Shown: positions 18,522 to 26,807 of the stretch, in pieces
How the letters are laid out: every line of letters begins with the position of its first letter
How positions within the stretch are numbered: position 1 is the stretch's first letter
Assembly: GCF_002288105.1 (NCBI RefSeq)
Contig: NZ_CP016774.1
Coordinates: forward strand, 62,001 to 126,000
Length of the DNA stretch: 64,000 nucleotides
Direction: 5' to 3'
Source of the DNA: Candidatus Planktophila versatilis
GTDB lineage: Bacteria > Actinomycetota > Actinomycetes > Nanopelagicales > Nanopelagicaceae
Position numbers and translations under genes: made by a program
The notes under the pieces: model-generated
Database searches by the model: none
What the model saw: the letters and a program-made list of their open reading frames with translations, nothing else
What the model was told of the DNA's origin: nothing

Positions 18522-18558
18522 GGCCCTCGAGATTAACCTCTCGGGGGCCTTCTGCTTT
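18522..18558 (+). terminator. Intrinsic terminator of groEL
   Basis: GGCCCTCGAG (18522-18531) pairs with CTCGGGGGCC (18540-18549), ten pairs including one T-G, across an eight-base loop. It is followed by TTCTGCTTT. The stem is strong and the T-tract moderate, 33 bases after the stop codon. Confidence 0.75.
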
Positions 18559-18569
18559 ACGATTAGCAG

Positions 18570-19232
18570 ATGAAGTCATTTAACGCAGAATCCGTAGCAC
18601 GCGATGCCGCTTTGGCAGATGCCGAATTTGCGACTCAGGTTGGCGACTTCGTCTCTGTTGAATACGATGACGATAATCGCGTAGCGACATATCTTTTTGA
18701 CGCCGTCATTGCCGGCTATGTCGGATGGCGTTGGTGCATCACACTTGCCAAAGTAGATAAAGATGCTGAACCAACTATTTGTGATGTCGTTATTTTGCCT
18801 GGCCCAGATTCACTGATTGCACCTGATCACATTCCTTATATGGATCGCATTTTGCCCGAAGATATTGAACCGGGCGTTATTGTTCCAAGTGTTTTGGAAG
18901 ATACTCGACTTGTTCCTGGTGTGAACGCACTTGTGCAAGATGAAGACCTTGATGCAACACAAGTATTTGATTTAGGCTTAGCGCGTCCTCGTGTTCTTTC
19001 CATCGAAGGTCGCGATCAAGCAAGCAAGCGTTGGTATTCAGGTGATCGCGGACCTAATACGCCACTTGCACAAGGTGCTCCTAAGCCATGCGCCTCCTGC
19101 GGATTTTTCTTACCTATCGCTGGATCACTTCGTTCAGCATTTGGCGTCTGTGCCAATGCAATCGCACCTGATGATGCCCGCGTGGTCTCAGTTGATCATG
19201 GGTGTGGGGCTCATTCAGAGGCAACTCTGTAA
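18570..19232 (+). CDS. DUF3027 protein with C-terminal cysteine cluster
   Basis: This 220-residue actinobacterial DUF3027 protein ends in a cluster PCASCGFF...GVCANA...DHGCGAH, with Cys174, Cys177, Cys194 and Cys212 spaced like a zinc ribbon. The N-terminal half contains VGWRWCITLAKVDKDAEPT. Function is unknown. It sits next to a cold-shock-domain gene, as in mycobacteria (Rv0883c region), which hints at RNA- or stress-related work (inference). Confidence 0.85.
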   Translation: MKSFNAESVARDAALADAEFATQVGDFVSVEYDDDNRVATYLFDAVIAGYVGWRWCITLAKVDKDAEPTICDVVILPGPDSLIAPDHIPYMDRILPEDIEPGVIVPSVLEDTRLVPGVNALVQDEDLDATQVFDLGLARPRVLSIEGRDQASKRWYSGDRGPNTPLAQGAPKPCASCGFFLPIAGSLRSAFGVCANAIAPDDARVVSVDHGCGAHSEATL

Positions 19233-19347
19233 AACTTTTACGCCTAAAACCCGGTAGCACGCCCCATCGCAAATACGATAAATTAGCCCCCTGTCCGAAT
19301 CCCCCGGCTACTAAACGAGTACCGTAAGAATTTAAGGAGTAAGTGCA

Positions 19348-19731
19348 ATGCCTACCGGAAAAGTTAAATGGTTTTCCCTTGAAAAAGGCTTTGGATTTAT
19401 TGCATCCGATGAAGGCGAAGATGTCTATCTAGCTGGATCAGCACTCCCAGAAGGCGTTGCAACTGTTAAGCCTGGAACAAAGCTTGAGTTCAGCGTGATT
19501 GATTCTCGCAAGGGGCCACAAGCAATGTCTGTGCACATCATTGATGCACCAGTTTCTTTGGCTGAAAATTCACGCGTTAATAGCGATGATCTTGCCGCAA
19601 TGATTGAAGACACCATCAAGATTCTTGATCGTGTTGGAAATGGTCTTCGTCAAGGACGCCATCCATCAGGTGCTGAAGCAGAGCGTCTTGGTCGTGTTCT
19701 TCGCGGTATCGCTTCCCAACTAGAAGCTTAG
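19348..19731 (+). CDS. Cold-shock-domain protein, long actinobacterial form
   Basis: This 127-residue protein has a cold-shock domain at residues 1-65 (GKVKWFSLEKGFGFIASDEG, RNP1-type KGFGFI). A helical C-terminal extension (about 75-127) is absent from the 67-residue CspA class. It binds single-stranded nucleic acid as an RNA chaperone. The clean AAGGAG site lies before ATG 19348. The 116-base leader contains no obvious long stem. The stop overlaps the convergent DUF2530 gene by four bases. Confidence 0.92.
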   Translation: MPTGKVKWFSLEKGFGFIASDEGEDVYLAGSALPEGVATVKPGTKLEFSVIDSRKGPQAMSVHIIDAPVSLAENSRVNSDDLAAMIEDTIKILDRVGNGLRQGRHPSGAEAERLGRVLRGIASQLEA

Positions 19732-19916
19732 ATACCGCTACGTCTACTACGACGTATTGTGTAACGAATACCCATAACGCCTAAGCCGGCGCCCACCACA
19801 CATGTCCAAATGATTTTGGATTCTGCATCAATAACTACTGCGACAGCGCCGGCGCCAATCCAGGCAATGGTTCCCACTGCAATAAGAGTGACCACATTCT
19901 TGATATTACTTGCCAT
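19728..19916 (-). CDS. DUF2530 small membrane protein
   Basis: This 62-residue protein has two membrane helices (about 8-27 and 35-51) and a basic RRSRRSG tail, matching the actinobacterial DUF2530 pattern including WTCVVGAGLGVMGIRY. Function unknown. It follows the MFS transporter and a tiny ORF on the same strand, an order conserved in actinobacteria, so it may act with that transporter. Confidence 0.75.
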   Translation of the reverse strand: MASNIKNVVTLIAVGTIAWIGAGAVAVVIDAESKIIWTCVVGAGLGVMGIRYTIRRSRRSGI

Positions 19917-19931
19917 AGTTAAAGCCTAACC

Positions 19932-20009
19932 TTAGTTACCAAGAAAAATAAGAGCGACTAGTGCAATAAGTGTGAGGACTGTAATAAGTCTGCGACTTCT
20001 ATAGTTCAT
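19932..20009 (-). CDS. Putative 25-residue membrane peptide
   Basis: The ATG at 20009 overlaps the end of the MFS gene (11 bases, in another frame). It encodes a basic N-terminus (MNYRSRRL) followed by a single hydrophobic helix (ITVLTLIALVALIFLG). DUF2530 starts 15 bases after its stop. The coupled start and helix composition suggest a real small membrane protein, but chance cannot be excluded. Confidence 0.45.
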   Translation of the reverse strand: MNYRSRRLITVLTLIALVALIFLGN

Positions 20010-21162
20010 GTGCTGGCTCCGCATGCGATGGTATGAATTGAATAACAGCATAGGCGATGATCATCAGCACTGGCACCATCAAATATGCACGAGAGATACC
20101 AAGGTGATCACCCAGAATTCCAAGTACGAATGGGGATAAACCAATTGCACTTCCGGCCGCCAGGGAGTTCTTTCCCATTGCTAAATCTGGACGACCGTCA
20201 CTGAGGCCAATCAGTCGCAAGGATGAGAGTGTGAACTGACTTGATACCCCAAGACCAGTAACTAGTAGCGAGAAGAAGCTGATTGTTAGGTTGTGCGAAA
20301 ACCATAAGCCGGCAAAGCCAAAGAACTGTGTGGCAATAAATATTTTCAGTTGTGCATCAATTTCCCATTGTTTAAGCAGAATCGGTCCATACCAACGCCC
20401 AATTGCCATTCCAGAACCAAATGCCACGACAGCAAGAGTTGCGATGGCAGGTGTGGCATCAGTGCGGTCACGGATAAGTGCTGCCGCCCAGAAAGAGATT
20501 GCGAACTCGCTGGCAATGCAAGCAAAGAAACCAAACCAAGAGATCCAGAAGTGGCCGGAAAGTTTGCCGCCTTGTGGTCCATCTTCGTGCGGCACATGCG
20601 CCTGCTCATCTCTAATTCTGCGAAAGAAAAATAGATAGAGCACAAATGGCAAGACAGCCAGGATTCCGATGCGCCATTGATCTCGGAAACTATCTGCGAC
20701 CAGTCCCACAGTCAGCGTGCCGATGACATAACCGATAGAACCAATCGCATTTGCTTGCGTGAGCGCCACCGCTGATTGCTTGCCATAGTGCCCCGTCAGT
20801 GAAGTGACAAAGTTATTAATGACAACTGAGACTCCAAAACCGGCAACAAGTGCCGCCAGAATTGTCAGTTCAACTGGGGGAGCTGCAACAAATCCGATCA
20901 GGCCGATGGAGAAAATGATGAGACCAATCCACCCAGTACTAGAGCGACCAAATCTATGCACAAGGTGTGAATTAGAAAGACCGGCCATGATTGAGGCAAC
21001 ACCCATTGCAGTTCCATGAAGACCAGCGATAGTGAGCGATGTTCCCTGGTCTGCGCGGAGCAACGGTTGTGATGGACCGAATGCTCCTAGGAAGATATTG
21101 ACAGCCGCACCTTGTAGCGCGATCGTCCAGAAAAAGGAGTCGCGCTTTACCTTATGGGCCAT
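19999..21162 (-). CDS. MFS transporter
   Basis: This 387-residue protein has about twelve predicted membrane helices and the major-facilitator layout. Positive residues follow helix 2 (HLVHRFGRSSTGW, in place of the usual loop 2-3 motif). Substrate unknown. It starts three bases after the serC stop on the same strand, so it belongs to the pdxH-serC-MFS operon. Order with DUF2530 matches the mycobacterial Rv0876c-Rv0884c region. Confidence 0.85.
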   Translation of the reverse strand: MAHKVKRDSFFWTIALQGAAVNIFLGAFGPSQPLLRADQGTSLTIAGLHGTAMGVASIMAGLSNSHLVHRFGRSSTGWIGLIIFSIGLIGFVAAPPVELTILAALVAGFGVSVVINNFVTSLTGHYGKQSAVALTQANAIGSIGYVIGTLTVGLVADSFRDQWRIGILAVLPFVLYLFFFRRIRDEQAHVPHEDGPQGGKLSGHFWISWFGFFACIASEFAISFWAAALIRDRTDATPAIATLAVVAFGSGMAIGRWYGPILLKQWEIDAQLKIFIATQFFGFAGLWFSHNLTISFFSLLVTGLGVSSQFTLSSLRLIGLSDGRPDLAMGKNSLAAGSAIGLSPFVLGILGDHLGISRAYLMVPVLMIIAYAVIQFIPSHAEPAHEL

Positions 21163-21165
21163 GAA

Positions 21166-22296
<1,131 letters not shown>

Positions 22297-22995
22297 CTAA
22301 GGGTAGTAACGACCTACTTCCCAATCTGAACTGGTGTTAGCCCGCTCATAGCGCAGGCGATCATGTAAGCGGGAGTAGCGTCCTTGCCAGAATTCGATGC
22401 TGATTGGCGTAACGCGATAGCCACCCCATTGCGGCGGACATGGAACGGATATCCCTTCCGGCCATTTCTGCGCAGCACCGGCATAGCGTTGCTCTAACTC
22501 TTCGCGGGAAGCTAAGGGTGCAGATTGTGCCGATGCCCAGGCGCCAATCTGAGAACCCCACGGACGAGTTGCAAAGTAATCTTCAGATTCTTCGCGCGAA
22601 ATCTTTGCGGCAAATCCGCTGATTGAAACCTGCCGCTCCATGGCATACCAAGGGAAAAGCAGAGTGACTTGTTCGTGTAATTCAATCGCTTGTGCTTTGC
22701 GAGATGAGTAGTTGGTAAAGAAGGTAAAGCCACCATCTGATACATCTTTAAGTAACACTGTGCGCGTGGTGATGGCGTCGTGGCCTTGCGCATCACTACC
22801 TAAAGTAGATAAGACCATTGCATTGGCTTCGACGATAAAGTCATTTGCTGCAGCTTCAGTGAGCCAGCTACCAAATGCGGCAAAGGGATCAGCCGGCAAG
22901 GACTCGAGTCCGACCTCGCCATAAGAGCGGCGCATGGCTCGGATTGCATCGCGTTCCATCTGGCTCATGGATGTATCGAACCTCACTTTTGGCAT
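22297..22995 (-). CDS. pdxH: Pyridoxamine 5'-phosphate oxidase
   Basis: This 232-residue FMN flavoprotein oxidises PNP/PMP to pyridoxal phosphate. Family segments are RTVLLKDVSDGGFTFFTNYSSRKA, FPWYAMERQVSISG and the C-terminal FWQGRYSRLHDRLRYER. Start ATG 22995 (MPKVRF) is chosen because a GGGGGTG ribosome site lies just upstream. Further upstream in-frame codons fall in a C-rich repeat region. It is the first gene of the pdxH-serC-MFS unit, divergent from citrate synthase. Confidence 0.93.
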   Translation of the reverse strand: MPKVRFDTSMSQMERDAIRAMRRSYGEVGLESLPADPFAAFGSWLTEAAANDFIVEANAMVLSTLGSDAQGHDAITTRTVLLKDVSDGGFTFFTNYSSRKAQAIELHEQVTLLFPWYAMERQVSISGFAAKISREESEDYFATRPWGSQIGAWASAQSAPLASREELEQRYAGAAQKWPEGISVPCPPQWGGYRVTPISIEFWQGRYSRLHDRLRYERANTSSDWEVGRYYP

Positions 22996-22999
22996 GTGT

Positions 23000-23045
23000 G
23001 CACCCCCGCCCGGTGTGGTGGTCAGCACCCCCGCGTTAGGTGCAG
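23000..23045. repeat. Tandem CACC/GGTG inverted repeats between pdxH and citrate synthase
   Basis: GCACCCCCGC occurs twice, at 23000-23009 and 23025-23034. Each copy is followed by GGTG (23012-23015) or GGTGC (23039-23043), making two short stem-loops 25 bases apart. They fill the divergent promoter gap, so a paired operator is possible. Confidence 0.4.
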
Positions 23046-23094
23046 AATTGGCTCCGAATCAAAGAGTAAAAAGCCGATTTTGAAGGAGCTCAAA

Positions 23095-24210
23095 GTGTCA
23101 GATGATTTCAAGCCAGGCCTGGAAGGCGTAATTGCATTCGAATCTGAAATTGCAGAGCCAGATAAAGAAGGTAGCGCCCTTCGCTACCGCGGCGTTGATA
23201 TCGAAGACCTCGTAGGACGCGTTTCCTTTGGAAATGTCTGGGGACTACTCGTTGATGATGAATTTAATCCAGGACTACCAAATGCCGAACCATTCCCACT
23301 TCCAGTTCACTCTGGTGATGTGCGGGTAGATATTCAATCTGCGATTGCAATGCTGGCACCAGCTTGGGGCTTTAAGCCACTACTTGATATTTCAGATGAA
23401 GAAGCACGTAGCAACCTTGCTCGCACATCAGTCATGGTTCTTTCATACCTGGCCCAAGCTGCCCGCGGAGTAATTGCCAAGCCAGTACCTGAAGCAGAAA
23501 TTGATAAGGCACATACCGTCGTAGAGCGCATGATGATTCGCTGGCGCGGAGAGCCCGATCCAGCACACGTGCGTGCCATCGATGCTTACTTTGTATCAGC
23601 TGCCGAGCACGGTATGAACGCTTCCACATTTACTGGTCGTGTTATTGCATCAACTGGCGCCGATGTGTGCGCGGCACTATCGGGTGCAATTGGTGCGATG
23701 TCAGGTCCACTTCATGGTGGCGCGCCATCTCGTGTGCTGCACATGATTGAAGAAGTTGAGAAGACTGGAAACGCCGAAGCATATGTAAAGGGATTACTTG
23801 ATCGCAAAGAGCGCCTGATGGGATTTGGTCACCGTGTGTATCGCGCCGAAGATCCACGCGCTCGCACACTTCGCCGCACTGCAAAAGAACTCAACGCACC
23901 ACGCTATGCCGTTGCCGAAGCACTTGAAAAGGCTGCGCTAAAAGAACTCCATGAGCGTCAACCAGATCGCGTACTTGAAACAAACGTTGAGTTCTGGGCG
24001 GCAATCATTCTTGATTTCGCAGAAATTCCTTCACCGCTCTTTACCTCAATGTTTACCGCAGCCCGCACTGCAGGTTGGTCTGCCCACATTCTTGAGCAAA
24101 AGCGCACTGGTCGTTTGATTCGTCCATCAGCTCGTTACGTCGGTAAGGCTCCTCGTAAGCCGGAAGATGTTAAGGGCTGGGATGCAACTGTCGAGCAGCT
24201 TCACAAGTAA
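23095..24210 (+). CDS. citA: Citrate synthase (CitA type)
   Basis: This 371-residue citrate synthase condenses acetyl-CoA and oxaloacetate. The catalytic histidines lie in GPLHGGAPSRV and GFGHRVYRAEDPRA, and the aspartate region is ETNVEFWAAIILDF. The GTG at 23095 follows GAAGGAG at good spacing and gives the standard N-terminus SDDFKPGLEGVIAFES. In mycobacteria citA is also close to serC. Confidence 0.94.
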   Translation: MSDDFKPGLEGVIAFESEIAEPDKEGSALRYRGVDIEDLVGRVSFGNVWGLLVDDEFNPGLPNAEPFPLPVHSGDVRVDIQSAIAMLAPAWGFKPLLDISDEEARSNLARTSVMVLSYLAQAARGVIAKPVPEAEIDKAHTVVERMMIRWRGEPDPAHVRAIDAYFVSAAEHGMNASTFTGRVIASTGADVCAALSGAIGAMSGPLHGGAPSRVLHMIEEVEKTGNAEAYVKGLLDRKERLMGFGHRVYRAEDPRARTLRRTAKELNAPRYAVAEALEKAALKELHERQPDRVLETNVEFWAAIILDFAEIPSPLFTSMFTAARTAGWSAHILEQKRTGRLIRPSARYVGKAPRKPEDVKGWDATVEQLHK

Positions 24211-24221
24211 TTTCAGGCACT

Positions 24222-25577
24222 ATGCGAAACATCATCTGGTTTCGCCGCGACCTTCGCATTGGTGATCATCCGGCGCTGCTAGCGGCGATGGAAAACAGTG
24301 ATGAAATTGTGCCGCTCTTTATTTTAGATAAGGCACAGATTGCTGAAGCCGGGGAAAAACTACTTGCCTATATGGGGCAATCTCTGCGCGCACTTGATCA
24401 ATCACTGGGCAATACCTTGCACATCATTGAAGGCGATCAAGTTGAAGTCTTGAAGGAGTTGATTGCACGTTATGACGTCAAAGAAGTTCATATTTCGGCT
24501 GAGTATGAACGCTACGGTGCAGCGCGTGATGCACGTGTTGAAGCTGCGGGAATTCCACTAGTTCGTACCGGCTCCCCATATGCAGTTGCGCCAGGTCGGG
24601 TTCGTAAACCAAGTGATGACACACCGTACAAGGTCTACACACCTTTCTATCGCGCATGGTGCACACATGGCTATCGCTCACCTGCTGCAACACCAAAAAA
24701 CATTAAGGCTCCCACTCCACCAGCTGAGTACCGAGCATTTCCAGATTTTGTTATGCCAGCTGATGTACATGTGATTGAAGCAGGGGAGGCAGCAGCGCTT
24801 AAGCGGTTTAAAGAGTTTTCTAAAAAAGGTCTTGATTCCTACGATGAGAACCGCAACTTTGCCGGCATTGATGGCACCTCAAAGATGAGCACCTATTTGA
24901 AATTTGGTGAGATCCACCCACGCACCTTGCTGGCAGATTTAGGTGAGAGCAAAGCACATGACACATTCCGCAAAGAGATTGCCTGGCGCGAGTTCTATGC
25001 CGATGTGCTCTGTAATAACCCAGATACTGATACCGAGTACTACGCACCGAAATTTAAAGAGATGCGTTATGACAAGCCAGGAAAGCAATTTAAAGCATGG
25101 TGTGAAGGAAAGACTGGCTATCCATTTGTCGATGCTGCCATGCGCCAATTAGTGCAAGAAGGTTGGATGCATAATCGCACCCGCATGGTGGTGGCATCAT
25201 TTCTTGTTAAAGATCTGCATTTAGAGTGGCAGTTAGGTGAGCGCTTCTTTGCCGAGCACCTAGTTGATTACGATGTTGCATCAAATGCACATGGTTGGCA
25301 ATGGACGGCTGGTACTGGCACCGATGCCTCTCCTTATTACCGCGTCTTTAATCCAATAGAACAAGGCCGGCGCTTTGATGAAAACGGTGATTACATTCGC
25401 AAATATGTGCCAGAACTTGCGCATTTAAGTGCGGCTGAAATTCATGAACCTTGGCTATTCCTTGATGGATATTCACATAACTATCCAGAGCGCATTGTCG
25501 ATCATGCAGTAGAACGCATTGAGTCACTCGAGCGATTGAAAGAGATTAAGGCAGATAAGCCCGAAAAACCGTTGTAG
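24222..25577 (+). CDS. phr: Deoxyribodipyrimidine photolyase, class I
   Basis: This 451-residue FAD protein uses light to split UV-induced cyclobutane pyrimidine dimers. The antenna domain opens with IIWFRRDLRIGDHPAL. The FAD domain has GTSKMSTYLKFGEIHPRTLL, EIAWREFYADVL, WMHNRTRMVVASFLVKDL and DYDVASNAHGWQWTAGTGTD. These conserved Trp and Asn residues are typical of class I CPD photolyases rather than cryptochromes. A repair enzyme of this type fits a sunlit-water bacterium. Confidence 0.95.
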   Translation: MRNIIWFRRDLRIGDHPALLAAMENSDEIVPLFILDKAQIAEAGEKLLAYMGQSLRALDQSLGNTLHIIEGDQVEVLKELIARYDVKEVHISAEYERYGAARDARVEAAGIPLVRTGSPYAVAPGRVRKPSDDTPYKVYTPFYRAWCTHGYRSPAATPKNIKAPTPPAEYRAFPDFVMPADVHVIEAGEAAALKRFKEFSKKGLDSYDENRNFAGIDGTSKMSTYLKFGEIHPRTLLADLGESKAHDTFRKEIAWREFYADVLCNNPDTDTEYYAPKFKEMRYDKPGKQFKAWCEGKTGYPFVDAAMRQLVQEGWMHNRTRMVVASFLVKDLHLEWQLGERFFAEHLVDYDVASNAHGWQWTAGTGTDASPYYRVFNPIEQGRRFDENGDYIRKYVPELAHLSAAEIHEPWLFLDGYSHNYPERIVDHAVERIESLERLKEIKADKPEKPL

Positions 25578-25588
25578 TTTGATTGCAC

Positions 25589-25605
25589 TTGCAAATGATT
25601 CGCAA
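25589..25605. promoter_or_regulatory. Fur/Zur-like 7-1-7 palindrome upstream of the sulfur locus
   Basis: TTGCAAATGATTCGCAA is a 17-base palindrome with one mismatched pair. Its core TGnnAAT-n-ATTnnCA fits the Fur-family 7-1-7 operator scheme, and AAATGATT is shared with actinobacterial Zur boxes. It lies 65 bases before the leader peptide ATG, in the expected promoter region. The match is by eye only. Confidence 0.35.
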
Positions 25606-25669
25606 TTTTACTTCACAAGCCTCTTTCACTATCTTTTCCCAGTATTCACAACTCGGCAAAGGAGTCACG

Positions 25670-25729
25670 ATGTTATTTACTAAACGTCGCATTATTGACT
25701 ACTGCCGCATTTCAACAACAAGTTGCTGA
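25670..25729 (+). CDS. Cys-containing leader peptide of the sulfurtransferase operon
   Basis: A 19-residue ORF, MLFTKRRIIDYCRISTTSC, is preceded by AAAGGAG at ideal spacing. It shows the pattern TKRR(x)xDxCR...C of the actinobacterial Ms5788A-type Cys-rich leader peptides, which precede thiosulfate sulfurtransferase genes. Such peptides let ribosomes sense cysteine (or Cys-tRNA) supply and thereby adjust expression of the downstream gene. The main gene begins 71 bases after the stop. Family assignment is from recall of the motif and the matching genomic position. Confidence 0.75.
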   Translation: MLFTKRRIIDYCRISTTSC

Positions 25730-25800
25730 TTTAGCTTCCTTTTGCATTATCTAGTTTTATCAAATCTATTTTCATACCCAACAACAAACAGAGGAAAAAA

Positions 25801-26751
25801 ATGTCAATTTCAAGAAAAGTATTGGCTGCCGCAGCAGTTGCAGCGCTCTTTACATCAACTGGTGTTATTCCAGCTGATGCACGTCCGAAGAATCAAGCTC
25901 GCGCAGTAGCGCAACCAGATTGGCTAGAACAGAACATTGATAACCCAAATGTTCGTATCATCGAGGTAAGCACTGAGCCTGGTATTTACGAGCGTGGTCA
26001 CATCAAGAACTCGATTAAGTTTGTCTGGCACACCGATCTCGTTGACACAGTAAATCGCGACATCATTAGCCAAGCTAACTTCACCGCACTTGCACAAAAA
26101 GCTGGCATCAGCGATGACACAACCGTTGTCCTATACGGTGATAAAAACAACTGGTTTGCGGCATGGGGAGCCTGGATTTTCAATATCTACGGTCAAAAAG
26201 ATGTTCGCGTGCTAGATGGTGGACGCGTTAAGTGGGAAAAAGATGGTCGTGCTCTCACAACCGCTGTTCCAACATTTAAGGCAGGTAACTTTGTAGCAAA
26301 TAACGCTGATAAGAACTTGCGTGCAAGCTTAGCCAAAGATGTTCTTCCGGTAGCGAAGAAGACAAAAATTGCAGCGCTGATTGATATCCGCGGCGCAGAT
26401 GAGTTCAGCGGCAAGCTCTTTGCTGCTCCTGGCTTCCAGGAACTCGCAGTACGCGCGGGCCATATCCCAGGTGCAATCAACGTCCCATGGGGTTCAAATG
26501 TAAATGCTGATGGAACTTTTAAGACAGTTGCAGAACTTAAGAAGCTCTATGCTGATAAAGGTGTAACTGGCACAGATCAGATCATCACATATTGCCGTAT
26601 CGGTGAGCGCTCATCACTGACCTGGTTCGTACTCAGCGAAATTCTTGGATTCCAAAAGGTCAAGAATTACGACGGATCATGGACTGAGTACGGAAACTCA
26701 GTAGGTGTTCCAATTAATAATCCTTCCGGAACAATTTGGGGAGCTGCGTAA
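25801..26751 (+). CDS. Exported thiosulfate sulfurtransferase (tandem rhodanese)
   Basis: This 316-residue CysA-type protein has two rhodanese domains (about 38-140 inactive, 165-300 active). The catalytic loop is YCRIGERSS with Cys265; the CRxGxR form is typical of thiosulfate rather than mercaptopyruvate sulfurtransferases. Unlike cytosolic CysA, it begins with a clear signal peptide (basic MSISRK, hydrophobic core, cleavage around ADA|RP at residue 27). It therefore probably works outside the membrane. AGAGGAA precedes ATG 25801. It lies between a Cys leader peptide and a YeeE/YedE transporter gene, pointing to extracytoplasmic sulfur handling. Confidence 0.9.
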   Translation: MSISRKVLAAAAVAALFTSTGVIPADARPKNQARAVAQPDWLEQNIDNPNVRIIEVSTEPGIYERGHIKNSIKFVWHTDLVDTVNRDIISQANFTALAQKAGISDDTTVVLYGDKNNWFAAWGAWIFNIYGQKDVRVLDGGRVKWEKDGRALTTAVPTFKAGNFVANNADKNLRASLAKDVLPVAKKTKIAALIDIRGADEFSGKLFAAPGFQELAVRAGHIPGAINVPWGSNVNADGTFKTVAELKKLYADKGVTGTDQIITYCRIGERSSLTWFVLSEILGFQKVKNYDGSWTEYGNSVGVPINNPSGTIWGAA

Positions 26752-26772
26752 TTAGCACCTCACAGCAGTCAG

Positions 26773-26803
26773 AGAAGAGCCCCGATAGCCTCGGGGCTCT
26801 TCT
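26773..26803 (+). terminator. Strong hairpin between sulfurtransferase and transporter genes
   Basis: AAGAGCCCCGA (26775-26785) pairs perfectly with TCGGGGCTCTT (26791-26801) over a five-base loop. Two more pairs extend the stem at its base. It is followed by CTTCCTG, only modestly T-rich. It resembles an intrinsic terminator or processing site 22 bases after the sulfurtransferase stop, and it ends five bases before the likely transporter start. Confidence 0.7.
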
Positions 26804-26807
26804 TCCT

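Noticed and set aside
19921-19946. Half of a DtxR/IdeR iron box near DUF2530
   Set aside because: Only one half-site (AAGGTTAGGCT on the minus strand) fits. The other half does not, and the AAGG serves as the ribosome site of DUF2530.
22996-23094. Extended start of citrate synthase
   Set aside because: The extension has a Cys/Arg/Pro-rich composition and covers the inverted repeats. The GTG at 23095 has a fitting GAAGGAG.
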